Shown: positions 23,031 to 45,178 of the stretch, piece after piece | How the letters are laid out: each line of letters starts with the position of its first letter | How positions within the stretch are numbered: the first letter of the stretch is position 1 | NCBI RefSeq assembly: GCF_933775445.1 | Contig: NC_065873.1 | Span: 23,064,001-23,128,000 of the forward strand | DNA from: Argentina anserina | Lineage: Eukaryota > Streptophyta > Magnoliopsida > Rosales > Rosaceae | DNA: 64,000 bases | Direction: 5' to 3' | Made by a program: the position numbers and the translations under genes | Notes under the pieces: model-generated | What the model was told of the DNA's origin: nothing | The model's input: only the letters and a program-made list of their open reading frames with translations | Databases searched by the model: none

Positions 23031-23447
23031 ATTCAGTGTGAAGGTTCATTCTGAAATTACAGAGTGAATTTCCAATTTTGACACACTTTTCAGTCAAATT
23101 TTTTCACCATAAGCGATTTAATATTTAGGTATGGTATTCAAGATCATCTCTACAAAGTTTCATCCAATTTGACAATGGTTTGAGCTTTTAAAATTGAGAT
23201 TTACACGAACGGTTCATGTTGAACAGTTTTAATTTATTTATTGATTTAATCTAATTTCAATACCTTAACGATGTACGAATTAGATGAAATTTTGTAGAGA
23301 TGATCTTGAATAGCATACCTAAATATTGAATCGCTTATGGTGAAAACATTTGACCGAAAAGTGTGCCAAAATTAAAACTTCACTCTGTAATTTCAGAGCG
23401 AATCTTCACTCTGTAATTTCAGAGTGAATCTTCACTCTAGATAGAGA
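23026..23447. mobile_element. Foldback MITE with ~150-bp inverted arms
   Basis: The arms at 23026-23170 and 23275-23447 are inverted copies, sharing CTGAAATTACAGAGTGAA, CACCATAAGCGATT and CAAGATCATCTCTACAAA. The right arm carries an extra copy of the CTCTGTAATTTCAGAG motif. Flanked by ATATATAG on both sides (23018-23025, 23448-23455), though the left side lies in a TA repeat and so is weak evidence for a target duplication. Confidence 0.85.
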
Positions 23448-26400
23448 ATATATAGGCTCAAGTTGCAGCAGAAGTTCAAAACAGAGAGAGCGAGAGCCTC
23501 GGTCTCGAGCTCTCTGCAAGGCAGAGCTCCCCCCATCTCTTTTTCGACTGGTTCTTCGTGGCATTGCACCAGCGTGGTTATCTTCCTCTTGACGGCGCAA
23601 AGCAGTTTCCCGTCGCCTCTCTTTCAAACTCCGGACGACGGCGGCGAGAAGAAGCTCATGAGTTTTGTAGCGAGTACCCTGCGGTTTCTGGTATCCTTTG
23701 ATTTCAACTTAGGAATACAGATGTTCTGGTGATATTGGGGTGCTTGGGTTCCTTATTGATATAAAATCCCTGTGTGAATTGTGGAATGGGATTTTGATTA
23801 AGATAGGGAGTTGTGAATTGAAGTTTTGGGCAGAGTTGGCTACTGTTTTTACGGTGGACACCTTATTTGTTATTTGCTTAATTTGCAATTACTATGAGAC
23901 TTGCAGAGCATAATTTTGAGTTAGGATAATGATTTGGTCGTGGGCTTATCAAATTGAAGAGTAGAAGTCGATGGAGAAGGTTTGTCTGTTGTATCGGAAA
24001 GGTTAGAAGAAAGAAATTGTGTTCCCGGAGAAAAAGATGGATTGGGTCTTCTATCAGGTTAAAACTGATCAGTTTTGCTATTTGACTAATTGGGTCCAGT
24101 ACAGTAGGACAAACAATTGGATGATATGATCAATTACAATGATATGAGACAAAGGTATATATAATTGTGAGTTTTGATCTTTGCTCTTCGTTGGGTGTTA
24201 GAATGATTTTGATGTTGTTATTTCAACTTGCTCATATTAGACAATAGAGAGATATGGAATTGTGATGGTGGGCAGTGTGTGTATATATATGTGTGTGTGT
24301 GTGTGTTTTGAGAAGTAGAAAATATGGAACCATTTGAGTATGATCTGGAGATATGACATTTGGAAGCATAATTGTGATATAAAGATGGGGATTGAAGTTT
24401 GGATTTTCAGTACATGTTTTCTTTTGTTTTTGGTAATTGTTAATTTGGCTGAGAACTGTTGGATTAAGACTTTGAGTGATAAGAAAGATGGATTACGTTC
24501 TGGGTTCTGGGGTTTAATTGGTTTACTTAATTCAAAAGTGGGAGAGTCGAGTATGCGGTAGGTCTTTGGACTCTGGAGAACATGGACGTTGATTGATAAT
24601 TAGGCTGAGGGCTCGGGGAGGACATGCATATATTCATCCAAGTTTGATGTTTAGGTGATTTGGTGATGCCATGAATTTTATGGTTGGTTCTGGGCATATG
24701 GAGGAAGCAATTATGGTTGATAGGGTATAAGCCATAAAGGGGATCAGATCAACAAAAGTGTTGGGTGGCCTTAGTAATTAATGGCCTTGCACCCAATACT
24801 CAAAAACATGTTGCTACGAGCTTTGGAATGATCATTATCCATTTGAAGTGATATACCCGTTTCTCCTCCAGTAGTGTTCATGACGAGGATTGAAAAGTGT
24901 TGCAACTTTTCTTTAATATTGAGGAAGATATGGTCTCCAATGGAGCACACTGAATAGTTTTGGTTATTAAGGATAAACAATGAATTGAGTATGGTTAGGG
25001 TGGAGGGGACTATGATCATAATTGACTATGGATTTGAAGTATATGGATACTAGATGTTAAGATAGAAGGTTGGGAAAATACGTGAAGACTACGAATGAAG
25101 AATTATTCATGGTGGGTGAAAAGTATTATGGGTGTCCATAGTATTTTTAGAGAATGTGATTGAGCAGATTTCAAGTAGCTCGAAGACTTATATTGAACAA
25201 GACTCGATATGTTGATCGAGTGACATCCGACACTTTTAGGAGCAGAAGAATAAAGACGTCAGGATGCATGTAGCTGAGTTACAATATAAAGTGTAGCATC
25301 GGTGCTAATTCGGATTCTAGGTAGGGTCTCTCGGGAAACTTCTTGTATCTAAATTGATAATTAGAATTAGATTTGAAATCGGCAATTGTGTGCCATTGGT
25401 TGATTTAACTATTGAATGTTATCGCTTTCAATATGATAACATGTGTAATCATGTTTTATATGATTCTTGTTATTGCTTTCCTTAAAAGCATTATTTAATT
25501 GACATGCATAGTGTATTGTGAGAAACCTTGTCTATGCATTTGAGAGAGAAGAATGTGAAAAACAGAGATTGAGAGAAAATAATGCATTTTGTGTAGTTGA
25601 GTTTTCTCATGGGGCATGCCAAGATATATGGTCAGCCCAACGTGCACAAATGTGGGAAAAGTATGCCCCTTCAATGCAGAAGTCGATACAACGATCTTAT
25701 CGGATTTCGGGTTCGGAAGATCATGAGATTAACAAAAGACGATTAGCAAAAGAGGCACATATGCGATGAGATCTTACCGGCGGTTAATTTATGTGTCAGA
25801 AACATTAGTCACCCAAGGTGGGTAAAGTACACAGTATATGACGTGTAGGCTCTTCTTGTTTTTGATATATAACATCCGGTAATGAAGTAGAAGAAGTCCA
25901 TTTGCAATCATACATTGCATCATTGTTTTTTATTTGTTATTATTTAACAACTTCTTGTGGTAATATCGATAAGATTAACTTTAAGAGGTTGGACCCTACT
26001 GAGTGTAAGCTCACCTCTATAAATTTCTTGTTAAGGTATGTACGAGATACGATAGATTGAGAAGACTAACTACGACAGTTGCGAAATGGTCGAGCTAGAT
26101 ACGAGGAGTTATTTTCTTTGTAATAGATTTTATTATTATAATTGTTTTATTTTTAAAGGATTTATGTAAATGCATTTCAGTCTATTTCATTTTTCATGCT
26201 CGCACCTTGGATATGTTGTTAAATATTTGTATTCCACCAACATTGGGTTAGGGGCGTGACAATCAAGAAGGTGTTCCCACCGATGGTCTTCGAATTTGGT
26301 CCAGATCTGATTTTGGCGACCCTATCGTTTAAGCATTTGAGGGTTATGGGGTTTTATCGGGTCTGTGGGTTGTTAGAGCATCTAGAGGCCGGTTGTTGTG

Positions 26401-27300
26401 GTGCCCCGGATTTTTCAGAGCCTCAGGTGCTCAGTGGTGTGCCGGTTCAGAGCCATTGAGTGGTTGGTGCCGGCTTGAAGGGTGGTAAGGGTAAGGACAA
26501 GCTTCACTACCCGAACCCTATCTTTTCCTTGGTGTCGAGTTGGTCTACTAGTAGTAATAAGGAACTTGGGATGCGTGCAAACCCTTTTGAGGGGGTTTGA
26601 CTCTCTTTGTTGGGTGGGAGCAGTGGGGTTACTGCGGCGGTAGCATCCAACGAGCCTAAATTATCTCTCTCTTCCTGAATGATGACGACAGAGCTAGCTG
26701 CCTAATTGGCTCGTATCTTTCCTCAGCTGGTGGCGGTGCAGGTCTCGGAGGTGGTGACAATTTTGGCAGAGTCTGTTGAATAGGTGGAGAATGATGCTAC
26801 ATTGGCGTTGTTGGGCTCGAAGCGGGGAGCTTGTGGTGATGTGGATGGCTTTAGCAAACGGTCTTGCCTCCTTGGCAAGGGTATCAAGTTAGTTCCTTTG
26901 ATGTTTCCGTTGAAGCTAACATGTCTTTTCCAGTTGCAAATGGTAGCCTTGTGGTTTCTCTGGCTAAAAAGAAGGTGATGAAGAGGAAGGTTGATCGCCC
27001 TAAGGGTTCTACCAACCAGCCTAAGGTAGGGAAGTCTGGTCCCCAGCGAGCTAAGAAGCGGAAGTTTGTGATTGAGAGGGGCAAGACAACTTTGGTCTTT
27101 GTTGATGTCTCTAGCATCGCAGAAGTGAAGGTTGCGGCAGTGGATCCAGGAGCTCTGGTTGTTGTGCCATATGAGGAGGGCCCCTCTATGTAGGGTGGTT
27201 CTGGAGGTTTTTTTTTCTAAATAAGTGAGTGTAGTCTTGCATTCGGGGGATTTTGTTACTTGGTTACTTATGTAGATCACACCATGGTTGTCGACATTGG

Positions 27301-27636
27301 AATTGTTAGAGTTAGTTCGCTACACTTAATTTGTGTCGCATAGTTTTAACTTCGTACCCACAAAGTAGGTGTTCCATGTTCATGTTGACCTCCTACATTT
27401 TAATATATTGACGACTAGATCGTTCTATTTTTTTAAAAAAAGTCTTAAATAAATTACTTACTCATGATTGGTATTCAATTTCTATTCCCATTAAAATAAA
27501 AGACTTTTTTTTAACTTGTTACTTCTTTTCTTATAAGTTGACGCCTTTTATTAGTAAATGAGATTTAATGAAAGTTTTGATTGAATATTTCGTTCTTATA
27601 ACTTACCAAAATGATTTCAAATTTTAGATTTCAATA
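27301..27636. other. Intergenic, no gene
   Basis: AT-rich; may include the 3' end of the LINE remnant. Nothing else recognised. Confidence 0.35.
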
Positions 27637-27901
27637 TATCTCAAAAGGAAAATGTTTTAGCGCCATAATATGGCGCTAGATCTGGCATCGCAATCTCACG
27701 TGTCATGCCAAGTCACATTGTCATATTAGCAATTACAATAATCACAAAATGTCAATTTTGAATGAAAATACAATCTTATCATTGTTAATCCAACGACTCT
27801 AAATTATTATAAAAAAATTGTAGTTCTTTTTTATATCATTTATTTTTCAAAATGCTTTCAAAATATAATAAAAAATACGATATATACAAAGTATGCTTAA
27901 A

Positions 27902-27936
<35 letters not shown>

Positions 27937-30900
27937 CAGTGGCGTAGCTAGGATTCAGAGTTAGGAGGGTCAAAATTTGAACGATAAATAACAAACAATT
28001 AAATATTATATAAATGAAAAATAATGTATTACAATACTAAAAATAATATCATTACAATACTTATAAATAACAAATTTCTCTAAAATAATTATGATTGTCC
28101 ACGACGATTGCTCATATTTTGAAATCTTTTCATGATGGTTTCATTATCAATACCATCAAATATTTTTTTCTCGATATATGTAATCATGTTGTCATTCATC
28201 AGCAAGTCCCCCATTCGGTTTCGCAAATCACTTTTTATGATCTTCATAGCAGAGAATGCTCTTTCTACAGTGGCAGTTGCAACTGGAAGAATCAAGGACA
28301 ATGTTATGAGCAAGTATACTAAAGGATAAACCTGATCTCTTTGTGTCTGAACCATCTTTTCTCCAAGTTCACTAATTCCTTTTAGTTTTGTAAACAAATT
28401 ACTACTCTGCATATCTGAAATATAAGTGTCCAATTCATTTTCAAGAGCCAAGAGTGATACTGCAGAAAAATCTTGAGAATAAAATTTAGCAAGACAAATT
28501 AGTTTTTCTTTGTTGAAAGCTAAGAATGAATTAGCTGGACTGAGACATGACATACAAAGAAGTAGCTCCGTAGTAGTCTCTGTAAAATGATCATTCAGCT
28601 CTTGAAGTTGCATATCTATAACTGCAGTGAACAATTCAACCTTATATCTATGCATATTAGTGACCTTTGGAGCTCCACGTCGTGATTTTCCTGGAATAGT
28701 AGGAACATCATCCATGTTAAGAATATCAATCTCATACTTTTCGCAAAATGAAACAACCTGACCTAAAAGAGAATCTCATCCATTGTCTCTCATGTTTTGC
28801 AATTGGTCCCTCGAAACTTTAACTAAATTCATTGCATTCACAATATCTTGATCTCTTCTTTGCAATGCATGTGATAAATGACTAGTAATTCCCAACAAAA
28901 CCTTCATCAAATGTAGACTAAATACAAAGTCAAATGATTCCAGTGAGTCTAACAACCTGCTTGCATCTTGCCTTTGATCACTAGACGATCCATCATCTTT
29001 TATTTCTTCAAGCAATTCAACCAAAGATGGAAATAAGTTGATAATACTTAACAAAGTACCATAATGAGAGCTCCATCTTGTATCACCAGGTCGTTTTAGG
29101 GTGGTTTCTTGATTCAATCCCCTCCCACTTGAAATAACACCACTATTAAGTTCTTCAGTAATCTTAGCCACTTGCTTTTCTCAAAGAGAATCACGGCGTT
29201 TGCATGAGCTTCCAGCAACATTCACTAGAGTACCAACAAATATGAAGAGATCAGAGATTAAGATATGATTTTTTGCAACAGCCACTATAGCTAGTTGCAG
29301 TTGGTGAGCAAAGCAATGAACATAAAATGATAATTGGTTCTCCTTCAAAATAAGTGCTTTTAGACCATTAAATTCTCCTCTCATATTACTAGCTCCATCG
29401 TAACCTTGACCACGAAGGCTAGATATGCTTAAGTTGTTCTCTGAAAAGAATTGATCAATGGCTACCTTAAGTGATGCTGAAGTAGTATCAGTGACATGTT
29501 TCACACCAACAAAACGCTGAATTACTTGTCCTTTGCTTACATATCGCAATACAATAGCCATTTGCTCTTTTCCTGATACATTATGAGACTCATCAACGAG
29601 AATGGCGAATAATGCATTACCTATGTCTCTAATTATGATATTGAGAGTTTCAACTGCAGCAGCCTTGACAATATCATGTTGAATATCTCGTGATGTTAAT
29701 TGATGATTTCTTGGAGCATTTTTCAACACAACCTTTTTTATATCATCAATTTTATCAGAATGCCACTTCAAAAGTTCCTTAAAATTCCCTTGGTTGTTTG
29801 AATTATCAGATTCATCGTGACCGCAAAATGGCAACCCTTGTCGTAGAAGAAAACGAGCACAGTCAACTGATGCATTCAAACGAGTGCAATAGTTAATCCG
29901 ATCTTGTTGTGTCTGGTTCACCAATACAGTATCAACATATTGTCGTTGATCTAATAAAACTTGACATACTCTTCTTGCATTGTTGTGAGCACTATTAGTC
30001 CCTCCCACATGGTCTTGAAGATTGTCCATTTTCTTCCAATTTTTAAACCCCGTACCAACAAATACATCACCACCTGCTTGATCTTCAATATTTGGTTTGA
30101 AAAGATAACAATGCAAACAATATAGAGCATCCTTTTCTTTATTATACTCCAACCAATTTCGATATTTCTCGAACCATTTAGTGTTAAACTTTCGGTTAGT
30201 ACCGCTAAATTTTGTTTGAGGAAACTTATAATTTTCCGGTTGACAAGGACCTTGCAATAAATAATGTCGCCGCACGCGATCTCGAACATCAGGATGATAA
30301 TATGAAATTGGAGTTCGAAGTTTTGGGTCTCCAGGAAGGTCTTCTATGTTAAACTCATTGATTGATTTAATTTGCCCAACATCTTCGGATACATTACTTG
30401 TCAGAGGAGCTTGAGAAGGTGCTGACTGATTTGTTAAGTTTACTTCTTTGGGAGGATGTTCTGAAGTTTCATCATTGGATGTATTTCTAATCTTAGGAGT
30501 TTCAGATGGTGTTAACTGATGTGCTGCTTTTCTCTTTTTGTATTTCTCGAATAAAGCCTCCATGATTGAATTTTTCAAGTAAGTTTGGACGGGTTGGCGG
30601 GGTTGCTACTTGCTAGTAGAGAAGAATATGAGAATGAGAATATATATAAAAAAAAATTTAAGCATATATATAGTGGAAAAGACGAACACCATTGAATCAT
30701 AGTTTAGTTAGAAAATATTTTTAATTGTTTAGGACAAGGAATTCTACCCACTTGAGAACATAAGAGAAATATTAGTTATTAGTATTTAATGTACATATGA
30801 AGCAGTTGATGCACATTACTTATCATAGAGAAAGCAAATGTAAGCTTACATACATGCACAGTTTGCCCAAATCCCAATTAACATGAACAACTATTATGTG

Positions 30901-31820
30901 CACGTTAAACCTATGATCACATAGGTATCCTCTAAAACTAACTCATCAGACAACCACTTCATTTTGGCAAAGCACAAATATTTTACCTAGTCATCTTTTG
31001 ATCTATAAAAGGAAATGTAGTAATCATCAACATGGAATTCCAAAGGACTTGGCTTGGATTTGAGGGCGAATCCTTCTAAAAATGATGACATCAAATCCAC
31101 AAAATTACAATAAAACATAAGGACAATAAAAAAATTTAGAGCTTACTTGTTGACTTAAGATTTAAGGTTGCCAATCAAGGAGCACCTACTGAAGCTTTAC
31201 TTTCACCACATAATCTTCAACTTGAGATAAAGAGAACCCAACCATTCTAATCAAAGCAGTTAGGAAGGGAAAAAAAAATCAGAAAACCCATAAATGGATG
31301 AAACGAGAGATCTAATCACATGAAATTGATCTCTTAATACGGGAACTCACCAAAGCGACATCAGTTTGTTGAGCGCAGAGTTTTGCCAGAAGATTTCATT
31401 CTGAAGGAAAAAGAGTGTGAGGAGAGAGCAGAGAGAAATATGAGACTCAGTGGAGAGAGCAGAGACAAAGAGGCTAGCATTTGTTTTTCTTTTTCAAGTA
31501 TTATCGGACGTGGTCCATGGGAACAGCCACAGCTGGCTAGGAAAATGTCAACTCTTAGGAACTTTCGGCGTGGTGAGTATATAGTTAATATAGGAAGAAA
31601 ATATAAAGTGGTCTGAAAGTATAAAGTGGTATGCTTCATGTCCGAAATGGACAAGTCCCATACTTTAATTAATAAAAAGAAACTTGATGTTTTGATGGCA
31701 GAGGGGTCAGTTTTGACATCAAAGTAGACTACATCTAGTTTTGACCCACCAATCACAGCTAAGTAAAAAAATTTAGAGGGGTCAATTGACCCTTCTCGCC
31801 CCAACGTAGCTACGCTCGTG
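27937..31820 (-). mobile_element. hAT transposon with nearly complete transposase
   Basis: Starts CAGTGGCGTAGCTAGG and ends with an imperfect inverted copy (AGCTACGCTCGTG). It sits inside a (TG)n microsatellite, which flanks it on both sides, so an 8-bp TG-type duplication is likely but cannot be proved. It encodes one transposase on the minus strand. The 1.2 kb upstream of the ORF (30579-31820) is non-coding and should hold its promoter and leader. Confidence 0.85.
28089..30578 (-). pseudogene. hAT transposase (TTF zinc finger / DUF4371 type), two in-frame stops
   Basis: One frame of 830 codons (829 residues) from the ATG ending at 30576, interrupted only by TGA at 29183-29181 and TGA at 28778-28776; no frameshift. 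The N-terminal TTF-type zinc-finger region includes LYCLHCYLFK at about residues 151-160. The DUF4371 core has LVDESHNVSGKEQM and GQGYDGASNM with the expected acidic residues. The C-terminal hAT dimerisation domain has LPVATATVERAFS. Length is near the family norm. The stops fall in RRDSL*EKQ and DNG*DSLL, where Arg and Trp are usual, so each is explained by one transition. Such proteins cut and paste hAT DNA. Confidence 0.88.
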
Positions 31821-32445
31821 TGTGTGTGTGTGTGTGGTGCCTATGTGGTAATTGTATTAATTAATTATAGTCATTAATTAATCATAAATGCAAATTAATT
31901 AAATAAAAAAGTCATGAATCTTGACTATTTGTCACTAGAAAGATTACCATCAACATAATTGTATTAAATATGGTATTAGTTAAGATATGTATACTCTAGG
32001 AAAAATAACATGTGTTACCTTACATATCCCTTTAAATCAATTATACCCTAACAAAAAAAATATTCACTTTCAGAAGAATCTTACTAAAAGTTTTCATCTA
32101 AATATAAATGTTGTAGTTACGTACCTTACATCATCTAAAATTTAAAATATATATATATATATATATATATATTTCGCGCGTGCACACATATATTTCAAAC
32201 ATATTTTTATAAATTTTAATTTATAAATTATATTTTAGAAGTATTATTGTGATGAAAAATAAGAAATGATAAAAATAACAAAAACTATCTTTATAATAAT
32301 TTATAACCGTTTGATTAATAAGTATATGATTGTCTTTTAATTTAAAATGATATTTTTATATAATTTTAATTAATGATGTGTCAATGTGATTGTGGCGCCG
32401 AATTTTGCGTCATATTATGGCGCCATAGCATTCCTCTATTCCAAA

Positions 32446-34879
32446 ACACCCGCATAGAATAAAAACTTATTTCCATTCCAAATCAGTTTTGAAAGAAAAA
32501 TGATGTACCGGACCGACATTTTTGTGAACGAAATGGGGTCTTGGGTAACTTGAGGACATATAGACATTATGCATGGAGACTTGGAGTCAAGTCAGTCAAT
32601 ACCGGTGTGTCTCCAAGTGGTGATACTGTGATAGCCGCCGACATTAGACAGCAAACGGCAAAAACCCTAATTAATGGAAATAAGCATTGGACAAAGTAAC
32701 AAAACTCCTTAATCCTTTCTAATGTGTGAAACTGACGATGTAAGCAAATTAAACGGCATAATTGCTCCTTCTCTGGTGCTTTTTGCCGGAAACATATCTA
32801 TGTTTGCTAAGGTGTACGTTAGACCATATTGAAGGAGATGCAATAACATCAAAGCTTTTGGTATAATGTGTTTCATAATTAAGCTGCATGATTGATCAAT
32901 TTTGTGATACAGAAGCAGATACATATAAAATGAGTATTAAGTATTGACTGTTTTGTGAGGGAAATGGGCTCTTAAAGTGTGTTAGTACATGAAATGAGAC
33001 CGTTTATTGTGAGCAATCATACATATTCAGTCCTTAATCAAATTTGTTTGAACTGAGCAAAGGTTCGTGACTTTCCACCATTTGTAATTATTAAAATCTG
33101 AATGAGCAATTAAAACAGGATCAATTCACAAATCATAAACACAAAATGTTAATCACTGAATCATGAAAGATTAAATGGGCAATAAGAACATACATTCAAC
33201 TAGATCAATCAATATGGCCTCAATTAAGCAGCAAGCCAATCTGCAACAGCTCTTGTATTGATATAATCTTCATTATCCTCTAATCTTTGACATGGGGCAG
33301 ACACTTTTCGTCAAGTATGGTAAGGGGAACATGAACCAGCACATCTATATATGGAGAATCATATAGATGCTTAAAGTAATCTCTCATAAAGATACACAAT
33401 TGCCAATTAAAGTTGATTATAATCTCACTACCCGTTTGGACTCGATATATTTAGTCCTAAAGCAAACCCGTGTGAATAAGGATTTCATCTCTGACAATAT
33501 TGATACTTGCTCAATTTGATACTTAGAACCATGATGAAGAGTTAAACTGGTTGGTCGCAGCTAAGCAACTAGAGGGTAGTTGGTGAAACTTAGTGCCATT
33601 GGTATATTCCAGTGGCCGTATTGGAGGAAAACTGTTAGACATAGTCAAATATGGCTCCACATAAGCATTATCTTATTGATATATTGTTTTTTTTGTCAAG
33701 AAAATGAAGTACTCACTATTACACTATTTTTGCTACAATAGTGTGAAGGCTGCCATTCTAGCCCTTTTGTTTGAGACTATAAACTGAGAAACTTGTGCGC
33801 ATGCAACTTCGAATCAAATTTCACACTAACATACTCATTTTCATTGATATATTAAAACGCTGTTAAGTGATGGCGTGCGTTTCTCGCTTGCTCCTGAGGG
33901 AGAATCCTGATTTTCAGGCTGTATTCCTATTCCTGCTTTAGTATGAGGTCAGTACTCGGTGGTTAGCAGTTGCGCCACTTGCACATTGCAATTGCGAAGC
34001 AATGCATGCAAGACCAGAATTACGACAAAAACAACTTGTCCGCTTGAATGAAGTTCATGTCTGGAATCATGACTACCAATTATCCAATTGTTATGCAATG
34101 CGCGCGCCTAGATGTTGAACTCTTCAACCATCCAAGAGCCAGCCATTTAAATTGGCGCGCTGGAGAACTTAAAAAAAAAATCAAATCATTCTTTCTTTCA
34201 AGGTAAGTACGTAGTACGTACGTACGTATGTGCACTGTGCACACACCGCAGTACACAATCTGCTATTTGTTTAAGATCGATGCTTAATTAGTGTATATAC
34301 ATACCCTACGTATATAATTATATAAATATAGAGATAATTAGGGTTTGGCAGGTTGGAGCTATTGACTATTGACTAGCTTAAGTTTACACGCGGGAGTTAA
34401 CTAATGCTCCCAGCTTCGTAGTTATTTAGCAGGTTGGAGCTACTTATCTTTCCTCCAAACCAAACAATTGGCAGATAGCTAAATAGCTTTCAATCTAACG
34501 TAACGGGAGACCAGCAAGTTGAGAAAATGGCCCCGCAGATTTGATGAGTAGGCGGTTGGTAGCAACTAGATGCATGTCACTATGTATAACAAAGAATGTG
34601 TCGGTGTGAGAAACCATGCATGACAACTTGATGATGCACGTTGCAACTAGCAATTAGCTTTATCTTTTCATCACAACTTCGTTTCCCACAACTAATTGAT
34701 TATGACATGCGTCACATGACCAAGTTTTCACCTACGTACTATAAGACAAATTCAACGGATGGTTTTTGTACGTGCCTGGAAAGAACATGCACATGCTGTA
34801 CGCGTAGAAATGATCTTGTTTTACGTCAATGGTCCATCAATTTAATTATATGTTTTCCCTTTCATTTCTATTCATGAAT
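32446..34879. other. Intergenic, no gene
   Basis: About 2.4 kb with no convincing coding frame. Local curiosities are a GTACGTACGTACGTATG stretch followed by GTGCACTGTGCAC near 34210-34240. Probably the distal promoter of the TNL gene at its right end. Confidence 0.4.
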
Positions 34880-36543
34880 GTGTATATATAGCCATATCTA
34901 CTAGCCCTGAAACTTCCATCTCGTGCTAGTTACTTCTTAAGCAAATCTCCCCTCAGTCCTCACAGTAGCTGGCTCTCACTCTTGACTACGGAATTTTAAG
35001 GCAACGTCCACTCCATATATAAGCAGCTTGCTAACTTTCTTCGATATTCAAGAGGTAAATGCTTACTGACTTGCCCTCTGCGTACGATTCCATATATTCA
35101 TTCATTTTCACAGTATGATCAATTACAAATATCATTATGAAAAATTATGAAAAATTGTTATACATCAGGCGATATTATGAAACATTCCATTCATTTTCAT
35201 ACATGATTAAAGAAAAAAAAATGCATGAGCTTACCTCGATCAAGATTTATTCCTTTCGCATGTTGATTCCCTCACTTGAATTGCCAATTTTAAAAAAAAA
35301 TCTGTCATCTACGTACATATTCTTTTTGTTTGAATAATTCATTTACACTATCTTATTACTTCACTACAGTTTTTTTTCTAAATCTTTTCCATTGACATTC
35401 TTCAAATCGCCCGGTACCGTTGAGTTTAGTGGCATGATTCTTTTTACGTAAGTGAAAAACATGAGTTGAGATACATATAGCAAACTTGTTGAAGTTCTCA
35501 TTGATTATTTTAGTAAAATAAAAATATTTGTTCAAATTAATCGGGGAACCGTCATTAATGCACACCAAGATCATGGGTCTTTGATCAATGACTTAACGAT
35601 GTAATAGCCCCACGTGGCTTAACGATGTACACTATCAATGATTCAATGGATGGTTAATTACTCCATGCAATGGTCTAAATATCACTTATTAAGATTATAT
35701 CGGTGGGCAAAATGATTTATTAAAGATATATCAGATTTATCAATTTGTTATTTTTAATTAAATTTATTAAATTTATGAATTTTACTACAATCAAGTATCA
35801 AATAAAAATACACAAATAATTTCAAATAATAAAAAGAAGTGTCTAAATAAAGACTTGTTGGATTTGAGGTAGATATGTAGTGGTTTGGCTTCACATATGA
35901 AGACATGGTGATGTTTTCAGCTTCCCTGATTAAGATATCAACTTTCAAAATCACTTTGAATATGAAGTTTTTGTATTCGAAGAAGATACATTTTCCATTG
36001 ATTTGAGACGCATCATGTCTTAATTTTAGATTTAGTCATTTATTATTTCCTTGTAAAAGTAAAATGATGACATTTTTATTTGAAATAAAATTAAAAAATA
36101 TCTGATATATCAGGTCAAAATCGGGTTGACCCGATATATCGGATTTTGACCATGAAATTAGTATTGACCGATAACTTGAAATGATATATAGGATATCATA
36201 TCGTTTTCTTAATATCGAGGATATATCGGAATATTTAGAATAGAGACTCCATGTACTAACAATATCTGAGTATAGATAAAATAATATAGATAATATATAA
36301 AAAGTATCCTATAGATAAGAGTAAATCTAAAATAAAACTAAGGAATGCTAAAAAAAAAATTCCACATTCCATTCTTTCATTTTGGCCAAAAAAAATATAG
36401 GCCATGTCACATAGACATATCACATTTTAAAATAAAATAATACGATTCCATTCTTGATTAGAAGACAATCAATAACAACTAGAAACATGCAGAATGTTCA
36501 GACATTATTAACTAGAAGTCTTGTGTAATTGTAGGTTACGAAT
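34880..36543 (+). promoter_or_regulatory. Predicted promoter, non-coding exon and leader intron of the TNL
   Basis: TATATATA at about 34881-34888 is a plausible TATA box. A pyrimidine-rich leader follows, with a donor AGAG|GTAAAT at 35054/35055. An acceptor TTGTAG|GTTACGAATATG lies at 36534/36535, eight bases before the start ATG. The same acceptor-plus-leader context occurs before the ATG of the TNL copies at 18842 and 55638, which supports a conserved leader intron of about 1.5 kb. Transcript evidence is needed for exact ends. Confidence 0.5.

Positions 36544-45178
<8,635 letters not shown>

Larger units (their letters stand above)
21954..26261. mobile_element. LTR-like element (probable solo LTR) inserted in LINE ORF1
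   Basis: Flanked by ATCAAG at 21948-21953 and 26262-26267, exactly where the LINE reading is interrupted. The right end GGGGCGTGACA is typical of plant Ty3/Gypsy LTR ends. The left end is not a clean TG, perhaps altered because Cassandra inserted nine bases in. No gag, protease or polymerase frame is visible. Without Cassandra and the foldback element it is about 3.2 kb. Confidence 0.6.
21400..27300 (+). pseudogene. LINE ORF1 remains (plus strand), split by an LTR-like insertion
   Basis: A leader near 21400 is followed by ATG at 21498 (MSDGVDVHFATALAICEG) and a DUF4283-like segment containing VVGRLLSNKRWNPEAKM and VVGDQFVLRFTREANQ, with stops. A 34-bp period duplication lies at 21848-21915. 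The reading resumes after 26267 with a degenerate zinc-knuckle region (VCGLLEHLEAGC) and a Lys/Arg-rich tail (KKVMKRKVDRPKGSTN) to about 27190. No ORF2 follows, so this is an ORF1-only LINE remnant. Confidence 0.75.
27646..32436. mobile_element. Mutator-like element interrupted by a hAT transposon
   Basis: The ends are inverted repeats of at least 30 bp around a GC-rich hairpin: GCGCCATAATATGGCGC at 27660-27676 and a matching GGCGCCATAATATGACGC (inverted) at about 32408-32425. The flanks TATCTCAAA (27637-27645) and TATTCCAAA (32437-32445) agree at 7 of 9 positions, consistent with an old 9-bp duplication. Outside the nested hAT element only about 0.9 kb remains, with no transposase, so it is non-autonomous. 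Confidence 0.65.

Noticed and set aside
26723..27280. 185-codon minus-strand frame
   Set aside because: The plus strand carries the LINE ORF1 Lys-rich tail; the minus frame is its shadow.
31361..31804. 147-codon minus-strand frame as a separate gene
   Set aside because: It lies in the 5' non-coding part of the hAT element with no recognisable domain.
33900..34150. Possible tRNA or small RNA gene
   Set aside because: No cloverleaf with T-arm and anticodon arm could be drawn.
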